Assembly (NCBI GenBank): GCA_949372875.1
Contig: CASIAW010000005.1
Span: 34,586-98,585 of the forward strand
Reading direction: 5' to 3'
Source: Candidatus Poseidoniaceae archaeon
Lineage (GTDB): Archaea; Thermoplasmatota; Poseidoniia; Poseidoniales; Poseidoniaceae
DNA length: 64,000 bases
Part shown: piece by piece, positions 44,744 through 54,273 of the stretch
Position numbering within the stretch: the stretch's first letter is position 1
Layout of the letters: every line of letters starts with the position of its first letter
Made by a program: the position numbers and the translations under genes
Notes under the pieces: generated by a model
What the model saw: only the letters and a program-made list of their open reading frames with translations
Told to the model about the DNA's origin: nothing
Database searches by the model: none

Positions 44744-45766
44744 ATGCCTGTCCTCAATATCGCAATGGTTGGAACCGATGAATTGGCTCGCGAAATTGCA
44801 AAAGCCACAGACCAAAGAGATGTACATACGTATGTTCACAAAGAACCTGGTCAAGATGGGCCTCGTATTCTTTCCCTTATTCGCCCGGCGAAATATCCTG
44901 AACGCTTACGCCCGTTCTTGAACGCTCTCTCAGCGGCACGTGTCGGCTTGATTGAAATCACTGCAATTGATGCTAATTTAGGAGAATCTTTAGTTGCCTT
45001 CTCAAGTGCCAATATTTCAAGAGGAATTGCCGTCATCAACCCTCCCCAGGGCGAATGGGTCGACGAAGACCAAGCAAAAATGATCTTCAAACAAGCTGGA
45101 CTAGGAGAATGGTCCTTTAGCACAACTGATGGCATTGAATTGCGCAATGCGTTGTATCAGCACATGGACGATATTTCTGATGTATTGTCTGCTGTTGCAA
45201 AAGCGCCACTCGTCATCCCAATTGATCAACATTTCAACGTCAAAGGAATCGGTTTAGTCGCTATTGGTTATGTTCAATCAGGAACAGTCAATGTTCATGA
45301 TGACTTGCTTTTACTTCCAGCGAACGGAACAGGGAATGCCAAATCGCTGCAAGTGATGGATGATGATGTGCCTGCTGCTGTAACTGGTGATCGTGTTGGT
45401 CTCGCACTTCGGAATGCAAAAGAAGAGCATCTTGGCAGTGGCACATTGTTGGTTCGACCGGCGATTGAAGATAAGAAGACAAATACCAGTGTTCCTCTTG
45501 CTGTTGTTGCCCATAATTGCTCTACAATGAAGCTAAACAGATCTCCGTTCCAAAAGCGTGAACTCGCTGAAGGTGATGTTGTTCATGCAAGTGTAGATTT
45601 GCAATTCGTAGTTGGAAGAGTTACTTCAGTCAACGGAGATGAGATGCAGGTCAACTGGGAATCTCCCTTGTTCATTCGAAGAGAGAACCCGGAACCAACT
45701 CTCATTGCTCAATTAGATTCGAAACCTCGTATTATGGGAAATGCGGTACTTAATCTCGTTGAATAA
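44744..45766 (+). CDS. Elongation-factor-like protein with a degenerate G domain
   Basis: About 340 residues in EF-Tu/SelB layout. Domain II is recognisable (PIDQHFNVKGIGLVAIGYVQ, then GTVNVHDDLLLLPANG and GDRVGLALRNAKEEHLGSGT) and a domain III-like barrel follows. The N-terminal 150 residues keep the order of a translational GTPase, but the P-loop position reads VGTDELAREIA instead of GHVDHGKTTL, and no NKxD is evident. It should therefore not bind GTP normally. Similar EF-Tu-like proteins lacking a P-loop are known in archaea; their role, perhaps at the ribosome or with tRNA, is unclear. ATG 44744 has GGTGG upstream; GTG 44720 is an alternative. Confidence 0.75.
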   Translation: MPVLNIAMVGTDELAREIAKATDQRDVHTYVHKEPGQDGPRILSLIRPAKYPERLRPFLNALSAARVGLIEITAIDANLGESLVAFSSANISRGIAVINPPQGEWVDEDQAKMIFKQAGLGEWSFSTTDGIELRNALYQHMDDISDVLSAVAKAPLVIPIDQHFNVKGIGLVAIGYVQSGTVNVHDDLLLLPANGTGNAKSLQVMDDDVPAAVTGDRVGLALRNAKEEHLGSGTLLVRPAIEDKKTNTSVPLAVVAHNCSTMKLNRSPFQKRELAEGDVVHASVDLQFVVGRVTSVNGDEMQVNWESPLFIRRENPEPTLIAQLDSKPRIMGNAVLNLVE

Positions 45767-45861
45767 GCCTCGGCGTAGAAAAAAAAGGCAGAATATCGCC
45801 ACCAAAATACGCCCAACAATCGGTGGTTTGATAACCCAGCACAATCGGTTTGCGCGCTGGG

Positions 45862-47550
45862 ATGCGCATTATTAGACAGGAGGAAGGTCCTGCAAGTGCA
45901 GAAGATTATGAAGTCTTCAAGTCGCTGCACTTAGCAGGCTCGGGTAAAGTTCGGGCTTCAGTTGATGAGCGTATGCTTTCTCTTGAAACTCGACGGGGCC
46001 ATGTGTTGGACTTGCGTCTGTCTCAAATTACTCGCGTCCACCATCACCATACTCGCTTAATCTCCTTTGTGTATGCATTATTTGGTGTTGGGCTGATTCA
46101 TGTTGCCAATCGTATATTGATTCTCGACCCTCTCCGACTTTTGGCGGCGGGTTTGGGCTTTGTTATGATTCTTGGATGGATTGGTACTCGAAAACCAACC
46201 TTAACCCTCGACACAGAAGTAGGTGGGTGTCATACTATAACCGGAAATGATGCTTCATTAATGCGATTGGCGACCTTACTGAAACGCCTTGAAAGCGGGA
46301 TGAATCTGGAAGAGGCACGAATTGGTCTTGACATTTTGGACAGAGACACGGAGTTTCCACGAACGACACTCCTCAATCTTCAAGAAGTACCTGTAGAATC
46401 AGTTCATTTAAGCCCCTCAACCTCAATTTCCTCTTTTCTGATGGATGAAATTCCCGAGCAAGAACTTCCTAATTCGATTGTTTCAGGTCATCTTTTTGAT
46501 GAAGGTATCGATTTAGATTTTGAAGAAACTGAGAATACTCTTGCCGATTGGATGCATGATGAAAGAACAGTGGAAGAACCTGTGCGTTCGATTATGGATC
46601 ACGGTCTTTTACAGCGAGGGATTGCAAATGCCCATGACCGTCGAGGATCACTCACGCCCTCATACAATCAAACATCCACTCAACCTCAACTTCGTCAGCA
46701 ATTCCTCGCACATCCCCAAGCGCCACAACCTGGATATGCTGAACATGCGCCTACCCCTTCATACCAACAAATTACCCAAGCGACTAATGTGGAGATACCT
46801 CATGAATATCAAGCACCCCTCCCGACAGAAATTCCGCGAACCTATTTACCAAGTTTTGTGAGTAAAGATGGAGCTCATGTTCCGGGTCTTAACACCATGA
46901 GCCACGGACTTGAAACCCACTCAAATATGGATGCATTCCGTTCTCCAGATGCGATTCTACCGAATGTGGTTCAAGAGCAGGAAACCTCTCTCATTGAACA
47001 GGCTCGTCGAGAAACTCCTTTTGTTCCAGAAATACCCACTCAAAAGAGAAATCGAGTGACAAGTGGGTCCAGCCGGCTAAGGCCGAAAGATGGGAACCGT
47101 TCTGAATCTCGGCTGGTGCCAAAGCCTCGTTCAGTACCTGGCCAGGGATCTCGAATTCGTGAAATTGTTGGGCCTGCTGCTGCACAAGTCCTTGAAGGTG
47201 CAACTGGTATTGCGACACGGCTTCTTGTTCGCCGTTCCAACAATACCAGAACTACTGGTTCAACTTCTACAGATGAACTCCGACAACGCTCTGCTCAAAC
47301 TCACCAATCAGAAGCAATTGAATCTATTCAAAACTTGGCAATAAGCCGTGGTGGATACGTTCGTGACCATGATATTGAACCCATGCTTGCTCACTTAAAT
47401 CAACGACAAACAATTCTTGAACAAGAAAATACGGAGACAGTCCCGCCTGCTCCAGTCTTGGATGATGTGTCTTTTGATGAGCTTAAGGACAGCAAAACAC
47501 ACCATGCTGAACATGCCGGACGAGCGGGGTTACCTCGACTCGATATCTAA
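45862..47550 (+). CDS. Membrane-associated protein with long disordered region
   Basis: About 562 residues, family unknown. Residues 1-150 contain a beta-rich PH-like segment (GKVRASVDERMLSLETRRGH) and two hydrophobic segments (LISFVYALFGVGLIHVANRI; LLAAGLGFVMILGWIG). The central part, roughly 190-460, is rich in Gln, Pro, Ser, Thr and His and looks disordered. The C-terminal 100 residues are helical and basic. ATG 45862 is chosen over a TTG at 45850. The stop lies one base from the convergent PfkB kinase stop. Confidence 0.65.
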   Translation: MRIIRQEEGPASAEDYEVFKSLHLAGSGKVRASVDERMLSLETRRGHVLDLRLSQITRVHHHHTRLISFVYALFGVGLIHVANRILILDPLRLLAAGLGFVMILGWIGTRKPTLTLDTEVGGCHTITGNDASLMRLATLLKRLESGMNLEEARIGLDILDRDTEFPRTTLLNLQEVPVESVHLSPSTSISSFLMDEIPEQELPNSIVSGHLFDEGIDLDFEETENTLADWMHDERTVEEPVRSIMDHGLLQRGIANAHDRRGSLTPSYNQTSTQPQLRQQFLAHPQAPQPGYAEHAPTPSYQQITQATNVEIPHEYQAPLPTEIPRTYLPSFVSKDGAHVPGLNTMSHGLETHSNMDAFRSPDAILPNVVQEQETSLIEQARRETPFVPEIPTQKRNRVTSGSSRLRPKDGNRSESRLVPKPRSVPGQGSRIREIVGPAAAQVLEGATGIATRLLVRRSNNTRTTGSTSTDELRQRSAQTHQSEAIESIQNLAISRGGYVRDHDIEPMLAHLNQRQTILEQENTETVPPAPVLDDVSFDELKDSKTHHAEHAGRAGLPRLDI

Positions 47551-47551
47551 T

Positions 47552-48472
47552 TTAATTCAACATCTGAATGAACTGTTCGAGACGCTGATGGAATTGTTCC
47601 TCAGTCATCGAATACAATCCTGCTGTTCCAAACGATTCAAGAGTAAAACTCGCACTTACAGTTGCGGAAAGCAAGGCTTGACGCAATTCATCCCGAGTGA
47701 GTTCTCCAGAACCTGAAGCCAAATGAGCTGCTATTGAACCAGCAAACGTATCGCCACATCCAGTCGGGTCAACGACGTTCTCGGTTGGAAAGGCAGGAAG
47801 AGAAAGGATGTCTTTTCCGTGAAAGGCAATGACTCCATGTTCGCCTCTCTTGACAACAAGGGTTTGAACACCGACCATTTCAATGACTTTCCGTGCTGCA
47901 CGAATGAGGTTCTCATCATCTGCCAACATACGGACCTCGCCGTCGTTGATGATGAGAAGATCGACTTTTTGCATGACTTCAATGAGCGATTCTCGAGAGA
48001 TTTCAATCCACAAGTTCATCGAATCCAACATGGAAAGACGTTGAGGGTTGGCTTGCTCAAGAACACTTGCTTGAAGAGCAGGGTGAAGGTTTGCGCAAAA
48101 GGTGATTTGTGGAGATTTATGCGTTTTCGGAACTTTGGGCTGGAAGTGTTCAAAGACATTGAGATGCGTCTCATGAGTTTGTGCTTCAGACATTGTGCCC
48201 TGATAGGAACCAGACCAACGGAACGTCTCTCCTTGAGCGGTTTCAATTCCCTGTAAGTCAAGTCCACTATCAGCAAGAAGCGTACGGTCTTTTTCAGCGA
48301 AATCTTCACCAACAACCCCTACAAGTCCAATCTTCTCGAGTGATAGACGCTGTGCATGAAAAGAACATGCAAGACCTGCATACGTGGCTGAGCCGCCCAA
48401 AGCGTCTTTGACATGTCCTTGAGGAGAAACAACGCTATCATATGCAATACTGCCGACGATTAATACATCCAT
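47552..48472 (-). CDS. PfkB-family sugar or nucleoside kinase
   Basis: 306 residues of the ribokinase/PfkB fold. The N-terminus MDVLIVGSIAYDSVV with GGSATYAGLA is the substrate-side signature, and VVDPTGCGDTFAGSIAAHLA carries the catalytic aspartate and anion hole. The substrate cannot be named; adenosine/ribose-type and ribose-1-phosphate kinases are all possible. ATG 48472 gives the normal family N-terminus; a start at 48526 would add a basic leader without a match. It follows the biotin carboxylase gene by 50 bases on the same strand. Confidence 0.88.
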   Translation of the reverse strand: MDVLIVGSIAYDSVVSPQGHVKDALGGSATYAGLACSFHAQRLSLEKIGLVGVVGEDFAEKDRTLLADSGLDLQGIETAQGETFRWSGSYQGTMSEAQTHETHLNVFEHFQPKVPKTHKSPQITFCANLHPALQASVLEQANPQRLSMLDSMNLWIEISRESLIEVMQKVDLLIINDGEVRMLADDENLIRAARKVIEMVGVQTLVVKRGEHGVIAFHGKDILSLPAFPTENVVDPTGCGDTFAGSIAAHLASGSGELTRDELRQALLSATVSASFTLESFGTAGLYSMTEEQFHQRLEQFIQMLN

Positions 48473-48522
48473 AACACGCCCAAAAGAAAAGGATACTTGT
48501 CCCTTTCGTTTCATACAAGTGC

Positions 48523-49863
48523 TCATCCAAGAAGCTCTTGATGCATGTCGATGTATTGAATAGTGATATTTCGTTGGAGGAAATCTTCTTCATCCATAAT
48601 TCTTCGATGAAGTGGAATCAAATGCTCGACTCCTGAAATGACCGTTTCATCAAGAGCCGTTCGCATTCGCTTTACTGCATCATCACGGTCCTTGCCCCAT
48701 ACGAGCAATTTCGCCAAGAGTGAATCAAAGCATCCAGGCATTTCGTAGCCTGGATAAGCATGGGTGTCAACTCGAATCCCATAGCCTGAAGGGAAATGAC
48801 ACTCCCATAACCGACCCGGGCTAGGAATAAATTTACTCGGATCTTCTGCATTGAGTCTGCACTGAATGGCATGTCCTCTCCATACAATGTCTTCCTGTTC
48901 AAGAGGAAGAGACTCACCTTGAGCCACTCGAATACCAAGTTCCACTAAATTGTGACCGGTGATTAATTCGGTCACAGTGTGTTCGACTTGAACTCGGGGG
49001 TTTACTTCAAGAAAGTAAAAATCACCGTTTGCATCTCGTAGGAATTCAAAGGTTGCTAATCCCTTGTATCCAACGGCTTCAGCACCCCGGCAGACCAATG
49101 CACCAATTTCTTCCCGCTTTTGGTCAGTAAGCCATGGGCCTTCCTCCACGAGTTTTTGATGACGACGTTGAATCGAACAGAAGCGTTCACCAAAATGGAT
49201 TGCTTTCTTGCCATCGCCTAAAACTTGGAACTCGACGTGTTGGGCACCTTGGATGTATTTCTCAACGAAAACGCGTTCGTCTCCGAAGGCCGAGCGTGCC
49301 CGAGATTGACAGAGTTTCAATGCATTCTCAAATTCATCCGATTTCTCTACAATTTGCATCCCAATACCGCCGCCACCTGCCGCTGCTTTGATGATGACCG
49401 GATAGCCAATTTCTTGAGCCAAAGTAGATGCTACCGCAGGATCAGAGATAGACTCAGAGGAACCTTTCGCTGTTGGCAATCCTGCCGCTTCCATTGCAGC
49501 TCTTGCTTTTATTTTATCTCCGAGCAACGAAATAACCTCTGCTGAAGGACCGATAAATGTGATTCCTTCCTCCTTTAGTCGTCGAACAAAGGTGGCATTT
49601 TCTGCAAGAAAACCATACCCTGGGTGAACTGCATCGCAACCCATTTCCTTTGCTGCATGAATGATTGATTCAATGTCCAAATAGGTGTCCAGAGGGTTCG
49701 GTTTGTAATTTGCATACGCTATATCTGAAAAGCGAACAGGGAGAGATAACCTGTCTTCACGCCCGTGGATAATAGCCGCTTCAATCCCCATATCACGGAG
49801 AGTTCGAAGTATTCGTAGAGCGATTTCGCCACGGTTGGCGATAAGTACGCGTTTGAATGCCAT
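48523..49863 (-). CDS. Biotin carboxylase subunit of an acyl-CoA or pyruvate carboxylase
   Basis: 446 residues with the full biotin-carboxylase fold: FKRVLIANRGEIALRILRTL at the N-terminus, IKAAAGGGGIGMQIV (ATP lid) near residue 160 and FLEVNPRVQVEHTVTE near 290. It carboxylates biotin with bicarbonate and ATP. No biotinyl (AMKM) domain is fused, so carrier and carboxyltransferase subunits must lie elsewhere. Depending on partner, it would make malonyl-CoA, methylmalonyl-CoA or oxaloacetate. Malonyl-CoA is what the acyltransferase signature of the synthase calls for, but this link is inference. The PfkB gene follows after 50 bases. Confidence 0.93.
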   Translation of the reverse strand: MAFKRVLIANRGEIALRILRTLRDMGIEAAIIHGREDRLSLPVRFSDIAYANYKPNPLDTYLDIESIIHAAKEMGCDAVHPGYGFLAENATFVRRLKEEGITFIGPSAEVISLLGDKIKARAAMEAAGLPTAKGSSESISDPAVASTLAQEIGYPVIIKAAAGGGGIGMQIVEKSDEFENALKLCQSRARSAFGDERVFVEKYIQGAQHVEFQVLGDGKKAIHFGERFCSIQRRHQKLVEEGPWLTDQKREEIGALVCRGAEAVGYKGLATFEFLRDANGDFYFLEVNPRVQVEHTVTELITGHNLVELGIRVAQGESLPLEQEDIVWRGHAIQCRLNAEDPSKFIPSPGRLWECHFPSGYGIRVDTHAYPGYEMPGCFDSLLAKLLVWGKDRDDAVKRMRTALDETVISGVEHLIPLHRRIMDEEDFLQRNITIQYIDMHQELLG

Positions 49864-50063
49864 AAAGGAGTCGAGGGGGAATTACTCTATGATGCCAACG
49901 GTTCGATATGGATAAAAAAGGTAATTTTCAAGAGAGTTATATCTTCTTCGAATCTATAAATTATCGTAGGTTTTTGACATAAAGTGGATAAAAAAGAAGG
50001 TTTTTCGTTCTTTTTCTAGAAAACCTCCGCAAGTTTGATATCACATGACGGCGATGGGAAGGT

Positions 50064-50537
50064 ATGATGCGAGAACACCAAACCGGGGCAGAGGCCCTCG
50101 ACCGCTTAGCAGGAATAGATTTCAACAAGGATGGAAAAATTGTAAATTTGATAATTTGTGGCAATTCGAAGTTTTATGATTATGCATGGCTTGAGGAACA
50201 AGTCGAACATTGGGTTGAAGCGAATGTTTATCCAGATTTGATTATACTTGGAGGAGCAAGTGGAGTAGACTTTCTTGCAGAACGCTGGGCGGATAATAAC
50301 AATATCAAACTTGCCGTTTTCAGCGAAGCGTGGAATGCTCCTCGCCCAAGCTCAGCACATGATTCTGGACGCCCTGAAGCAGTGGCAACATTGGCACGAT
50401 CTATGATTTCAAGAGCCACTCACATGCTTTCATTCCCTGGCCCGGACTCTGTATGGACAAAGCGAATGGAAGAGAGGGCGATAGAACAAGGGATTCCTGT
50501 AACCAGCGTGCCTCTACCTGTAAATGGCCTAGAGTGA
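50064..50537 (+). CDS. SLOG-superfamily protein (YspA/DUF2493-like)
   Basis: 157 residues. IVNLIICGNSKFYDYAWLEE followed by PDLIILGGASGVDFLAERWA is the Rossmann-like SLOG pattern with the GGAxGVDxLA nucleotide- or ligand-binding motif. A later segment (SRATHMLSFPGPDSVWTKRM) matches the second half of the domain. Members bind nucleotide-like ligands and appear in stress and defence contexts, but this one has no defence neighbours. ATG 50064 follows GGGAAGGT; ATG 50067 is equally possible. It is divergent from the biotin carboxylase gene across 200 AT-rich bases in which I see no gene. Confidence 0.75.
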   Translation: MMREHQTGAEALDRLAGIDFNKDGKIVNLIICGNSKFYDYAWLEEQVEHWVEANVYPDLIILGGASGVDFLAERWADNNNIKLAVFSEAWNAPRPSSAHDSGRPEAVATLARSMISRATHMLSFPGPDSVWTKRMEERAIEQGIPVTSVPLPVNGLE

Positions 50538-50570
50538 AGGAATGGGCTTTTTGAAATTTCAAAAAGGTCC

Positions 50571-51821
50571 TCAGTAGACGTCACGCAGGTAGCGCTTCTC
50601 TTCACGCATCATCGTTGTTCCAATGAAGTGAGTTGCATCGTCTTCCGACATTCCACCGTGTTCCATTGCAATTTCGATCAAAGCACGGTGAACATCTTTT
50701 GCCATGTAGGTCTTATCGCCGCAGATGTAAAAGTAAGCACCGTCTTCAAACCACTTCCAAATTTCTTCGCCGTATTCTTTGAGGCGATGTTGGACATAAA
50801 TTTTCTCTTCTTGGTCACGAGACCATGCAGTGGTAAATCGATACAAGTCGCCGCTGTCCATCCAGCCTTCGATTTGTTCTTTATAATAAAATTCAGTCTT
50901 GGCAGATTGGTCACCAAAGAACAACCAATTCCGTCCTTTTCCTCCGTCAAAGATGCGTTGTTCCATGAATGCACGAAATGGTGCAATACCAGTTCCGGGC
51001 CCTACCATGATGATATCAACATCTTTGTCTTCAGGGAGAATGAATGATTTGGTCGGAGACATGAAGACACCAATTGGCTGCCCACTAGTGTCAATCTCAT
51101 CAGCCATGTAAAGCGTGCATAGTCCTCCACGTGGCCTGTCGTGATATTCAAATCGGATAATCCCGACCGTTAATTCAACTGAACCTGGGTGAGCATCATG
51201 CGACGAAGCAATCGAATACAGCCGGGGTTTGAGCCGTGCTGCAAGTTCAAAGAACTCTTCGGGAGAATACTTGACGCTGAACTCTCGCATGATGTCGACG
51301 TAGTCACGAGTCCAGAGATAGTCAACAACCGCCTTTTCGTCGCTTAGAAGTGCTTCGACTTTCGAAGCAGGGTCATCAGAAGCCTTGCTTGATGCAAGAC
51401 CGGGGGGTAGGGAGGAAGATTCTGAGGAGTGCCAGTCTTCGTTTGAACGACTGCGAGAAACGATTTTCAAAGATATCTTCATTCCCGAAGCTACAACCTT
51501 ACCAGCCAGAGATTGAACAAACTTCTTGTTTGCCATATGAACTTCAAAGTCCTTTTTGAGGGCTGTGTAAAGGTCCCTTTCTCCATTGTGAGTCTCTACG
51601 ATTTGGTCACGATCCCAACCTTGTATCTCGATAAGCTCATCGACAATACGTGGCGGGTTTTCAGAAACAACCCCAAGCGCATCGCCCACTTTGTAATCAA
51701 GTCCAGAATCACCCAATGCGAAAACAATGTGCCGAGTTTCTTTCCGTGAACCAGCTCCATTGAGAATGTAATTCTCGGTAATTTGGGTCATGTAGGGATT
51801 CTTTGAACTCCAATCGCTCAT
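50571..51821 (-). CDS. CysJ/CPR-like NADPH flavoprotein reductase without FMN domain
   Basis: 416 residues corresponding to the FAD/NADPH half of sulfite reductase flavoprotein or cytochrome P450 reductase. FAD motifs are RLYSIASS and GGLCTLYMADEI; NADPH motifs are GPGTGIAPFRAFMEQR and YICGDKTYMAKDV; the chain ends in an aromatic residue (YLRDVY), as in this family. The flavodoxin-like FMN domain is absent, so electrons probably pass to a separate flavodoxin, ferredoxin or heme partner. ATG 51821 follows GGTGAA. It is divergent from the CrtI-type desaturase gene 167 bases away. Confidence 0.85.
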   Translation of the reverse strand: MSDWSSKNPYMTQITENYILNGAGSRKETRHIVFALGDSGLDYKVGDALGVVSENPPRIVDELIEIQGWDRDQIVETHNGERDLYTALKKDFEVHMANKKFVQSLAGKVVASGMKISLKIVSRSRSNEDWHSSESSSLPPGLASSKASDDPASKVEALLSDEKAVVDYLWTRDYVDIMREFSVKYSPEEFFELAARLKPRLYSIASSHDAHPGSVELTVGIIRFEYHDRPRGGLCTLYMADEIDTSGQPIGVFMSPTKSFILPEDKDVDIIMVGPGTGIAPFRAFMEQRIFDGGKGRNWLFFGDQSAKTEFYYKEQIEGWMDSGDLYRFTTAWSRDQEEKIYVQHRLKEYGEEIWKWFEDGAYFYICGDKTYMAKDVHRALIEIAMEHGGMSEDDATHFIGTTMMREEKRYLRDVY

Positions 51822-51988
51822 AATTTCACCATACAGCACAAGGCTGTGTCCAGTCCACCATGGGGTCACTTATGATGCTTATTGAATGTTGATAAGAAAC
51901 TCTGAACATGGGACTCAAGCCGAATATTTCAATGCGTATTACAGGGGAACAAACGGTTCTTTATATGTTGAATCTTGGACACCGCACT

Positions 51989-53599
51989 ATGGCTCAAAAC
52001 GATAAACCCACCGCACTCATAATTGGATCTGGTCCTGGGGGACTTGCAAGTGCTCTACTGCTCGCTCATTCTGGAGTCGATGTAACCATGCTTGAAAAGG
52101 AAAGTCAAGTAGGCGGACGAACGAAACTCATTCACAAAGACGGCTACACTTTCGACCGTGGACCGACATTTTTCCACTATCCTGAAGTCATAGAAGAGAT
52201 TTTCCAAGCCATCGGATTAGATGCACACAAAGAACTCGGTTTGATGCCTCTTGATCCAATGTATCGACTCGTATTTGGCGCAGGAGGCCACATTGATGCG
52301 ACAAGTAATCTCGAACAAATGACCGAGAGGATTCGTGAACTCGCAGGTGATAAGAACGCTAATGGATTCAAGAACTATGTCACTCAAAACCGCAAGAAAC
52401 TCGACCTTTCAAAACAATGTCTCCAAACACCTTGGACAAGTCCATTGGACGTTATGACAAAGCGTGCTATTCGAGTTGCCACAGTACTGAAGCCATGGGC
52501 GAGCGTTGCTGGTGATTTGAGTAAGCATTTCGACGATGAAAGAGTTCGCCTCGCCATGTCCTTTCAAACGAAATACCTCGGCATGAGCCCGTTCCATGCA
52601 CCTTCCCTGTTTACCATTCTCGCATTCTTAGAGTATGAGCATGGTATTTTCCACGCTAAAGGTGGGCTTGGAAGCATTACCGCACGCATGGGCGAAATTG
52701 CAGAGGGTCTCGGAGTTAAAATTCATTGTAACACCCCGGTTAAGTCTTTGATTTACGAAGGTAAAACTGTCGTCGGAGTTCGTACTGAAGGAAAAGAAAT
52801 ACTCGCTGACAAAGTTGTTGTTAATGCAGACTTTGCTCACGCCATGACCACACTAGTCCCAGATGAAAAGAGGAAGAAATGGTCGAACAAGAAACTTGAG
52901 AAGAAGGGCTACTCATGCTCTACATTCATGCTTTACCTCGGCGTAGACAAACAATATGATTTGCCTCATCACCAAATATATGCATCATCAGAATACGAGA
53001 AGAATCTCGAAGAAATCACCAATCACCGTCTATCTTGGGAAGACCCATCATTCTATGTTCAAAATGCCAGTATAACCGATGACAGTCTTGCACCCGAAGG
53101 CCACTCCACAGTCTATGTCCTCGTACCGGTCCCAAATACCCATGATACAATTGTATGGGATGATATCAAGCAAGACTATCGAGACCTCATCGTCAAGCAG
53201 CTCGGCAAACTCGGATACGGCGATATCACGGATCACATTATCTCAGAAACAATCGTGACACCTGATGACTGGGGTGCATCTGACATCTACAGAGGAGCGG
53301 TGTTTAACCTCACTCACGACTTGAAGCAGATGCTTTGGCGTAGACCGAATAATCGTTTTGAAGAAGCCAACAACTTGTATATTGTTGGAGGCGGGACACA
53401 CCCTGGTAGTGGACTTCCGACCATCTTCGAAAGTGCCCGAATTAGCAGCAAGCTTCTGCTTGCAGACCTCGGAATTCGTGCAGACTGGAACGGAGTTGAC
53501 TCGTGGTTTAAGGATGTTCGACGACCGAAAGTGAAAGCACGTAAACCCACCCCATCCCAAGTAAAAAAGAACCCAACTGGTGATGGAAATGTTGCGTAA
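51989..53599 (+). CDS. crtI: Phytoene-desaturase-type FAD oxidoreductase (CrtI family)
   Basis: 536 residues. The N-terminal ALIIGSGPGGLASALLLAHS and VGGRT motifs bind FAD, and the C-terminal YIVGGGTHPGSGLPTIFESA is the CrtI signature. The family desaturates or isomerises carotenoid precursors at the membrane surface. In marine archaea such enzymes supply carotenoid and retinal for rhodopsins, but no crtB, crtY or rhodopsin gene is in view, so the exact substrate is open. ATG 51989 gives the family N-terminus; upstream in-frame starts add an unlike leader. The thioredoxin-like lipoprotein gene overlaps its end. Confidence 0.88.
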   Translation: MAQNDKPTALIIGSGPGGLASALLLAHSGVDVTMLEKESQVGGRTKLIHKDGYTFDRGPTFFHYPEVIEEIFQAIGLDAHKELGLMPLDPMYRLVFGAGGHIDATSNLEQMTERIRELAGDKNANGFKNYVTQNRKKLDLSKQCLQTPWTSPLDVMTKRAIRVATVLKPWASVAGDLSKHFDDERVRLAMSFQTKYLGMSPFHAPSLFTILAFLEYEHGIFHAKGGLGSITARMGEIAEGLGVKIHCNTPVKSLIYEGKTVVGVRTEGKEILADKVVVNADFAHAMTTLVPDEKRKKWSNKKLEKKGYSCSTFMLYLGVDKQYDLPHHQIYASSEYEKNLEEITNHRLSWEDPSFYVQNASITDDSLAPEGHSTVYVLVPVPNTHDTIVWDDIKQDYRDLIVKQLGKLGYGDITDHIISETIVTPDDWGASDIYRGAVFNLTHDLKQMLWRRPNNRFEEANNLYIVGGGTHPGSGLPTIFESARISSKLLLADLGIRADWNGVDSWFKDVRRPKVKARKPTPSQVKKNPTGDGNVA

Positions 53600-54212
53600 A
53601 CTTGTCTTCGCAGTGATGACAGCAATCCTCCTGACGCCCGGTTGCATCGAGATGCAAACCTCCAACCTTGAATCAGAGGATGAAGACAAGCCAATACCTT
53701 TTGAACTCACATTCCAATCCAACACACTTGATCGTAGTGAAGACGGAGGTTCCGAGTTTAATTTAAAGAACGAACTTGGAAATGGACCTGTCATGCTCCT
53801 GTGGATTGGCTCTGGTTGCTCTGGATGCCATGATTGGACAGACATGATTCGAGAAAAAATGGAAAGTGGGGAACTCAGCGATTCAAATGTAACCATCGTT
53901 AGTGTTCACCGCTGGGGTGAATTTGAATCTCAAGAAGATGTCATGGAGGTTTTTGGAACCTCGGCAGATTCTGCTCACTACACTCCATGGAAAATAGTCC
54001 TCCCGACTCCCGAGACCCAAGCATATGATTTTGACACTGGTGAAAACACCGGTTCCTCGATTTACTCTGCTTACGGCAACCCTGGAACGCCAACCCTCCA
54101 AGTTATCGCTGAAAATGGAGTTCTCGCATGGCAATCGAAGACCTATTGGGCAAATGAGACCGTCTTTGAAGAAGGTTTTTCATTCTTGCAGCAACAGGGG
54201 ATTGAAGCGTGA
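53583..54212 (+). CDS. Thioredoxin-like lipoprotein
   Basis: 209 residues with a signal peptide ending in a lipobox (AILLTPGC), so the mature protein would be lipid-anchored outside the membrane. The body is a thioredoxin fold: VMLLWIGSGCSGCHDWTDMI contains a CxxC redox pair after a hydrophobic strand, and GTPTLQVIAENG provides the cis-proline. It could reduce or oxidise disulfides or assist cofactor assembly outside the cell. It overlaps the desaturase gene by 17 bases and precedes the succinate dehydrogenase genes on the same strand. Confidence 0.8.
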   Translation: MEMLRKLVFAVMTAILLTPGCIEMQTSNLESEDEDKPIPFELTFQSNTLDRSEDGGSEFNLKNELGNGPVMLLWIGSGCSGCHDWTDMIREKMESGELSDSNVTIVSVHRWGEFESQEDVMEVFGTSADSAHYTPWKIVLPTPETQAYDFDTGENTGSSIYSAYGNPGTPTLQVIAENGVLAWQSKTYWANETVFEEGFSFLQQQGIEA

Positions 54213-54273
54213 ACCTCAAAGACCCCAGTCAAGTAGAGGTTATTAGCAGCCAGTGCGGTTGTCGGTGAAAACC

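Noticed and set aside
50064..50537. SLOG protein as part of a defence island
   Set aside because: Neighbours are biotin carboxylase and a metabolic flavoprotein; no nuclease, TIR, or other defence gene is nearby.
53243..53896. A 217-codon open frame on the - strand
   Set aside because: It runs antisense to the crtI end and the lipoprotein gene, both of which are well supported by motifs.
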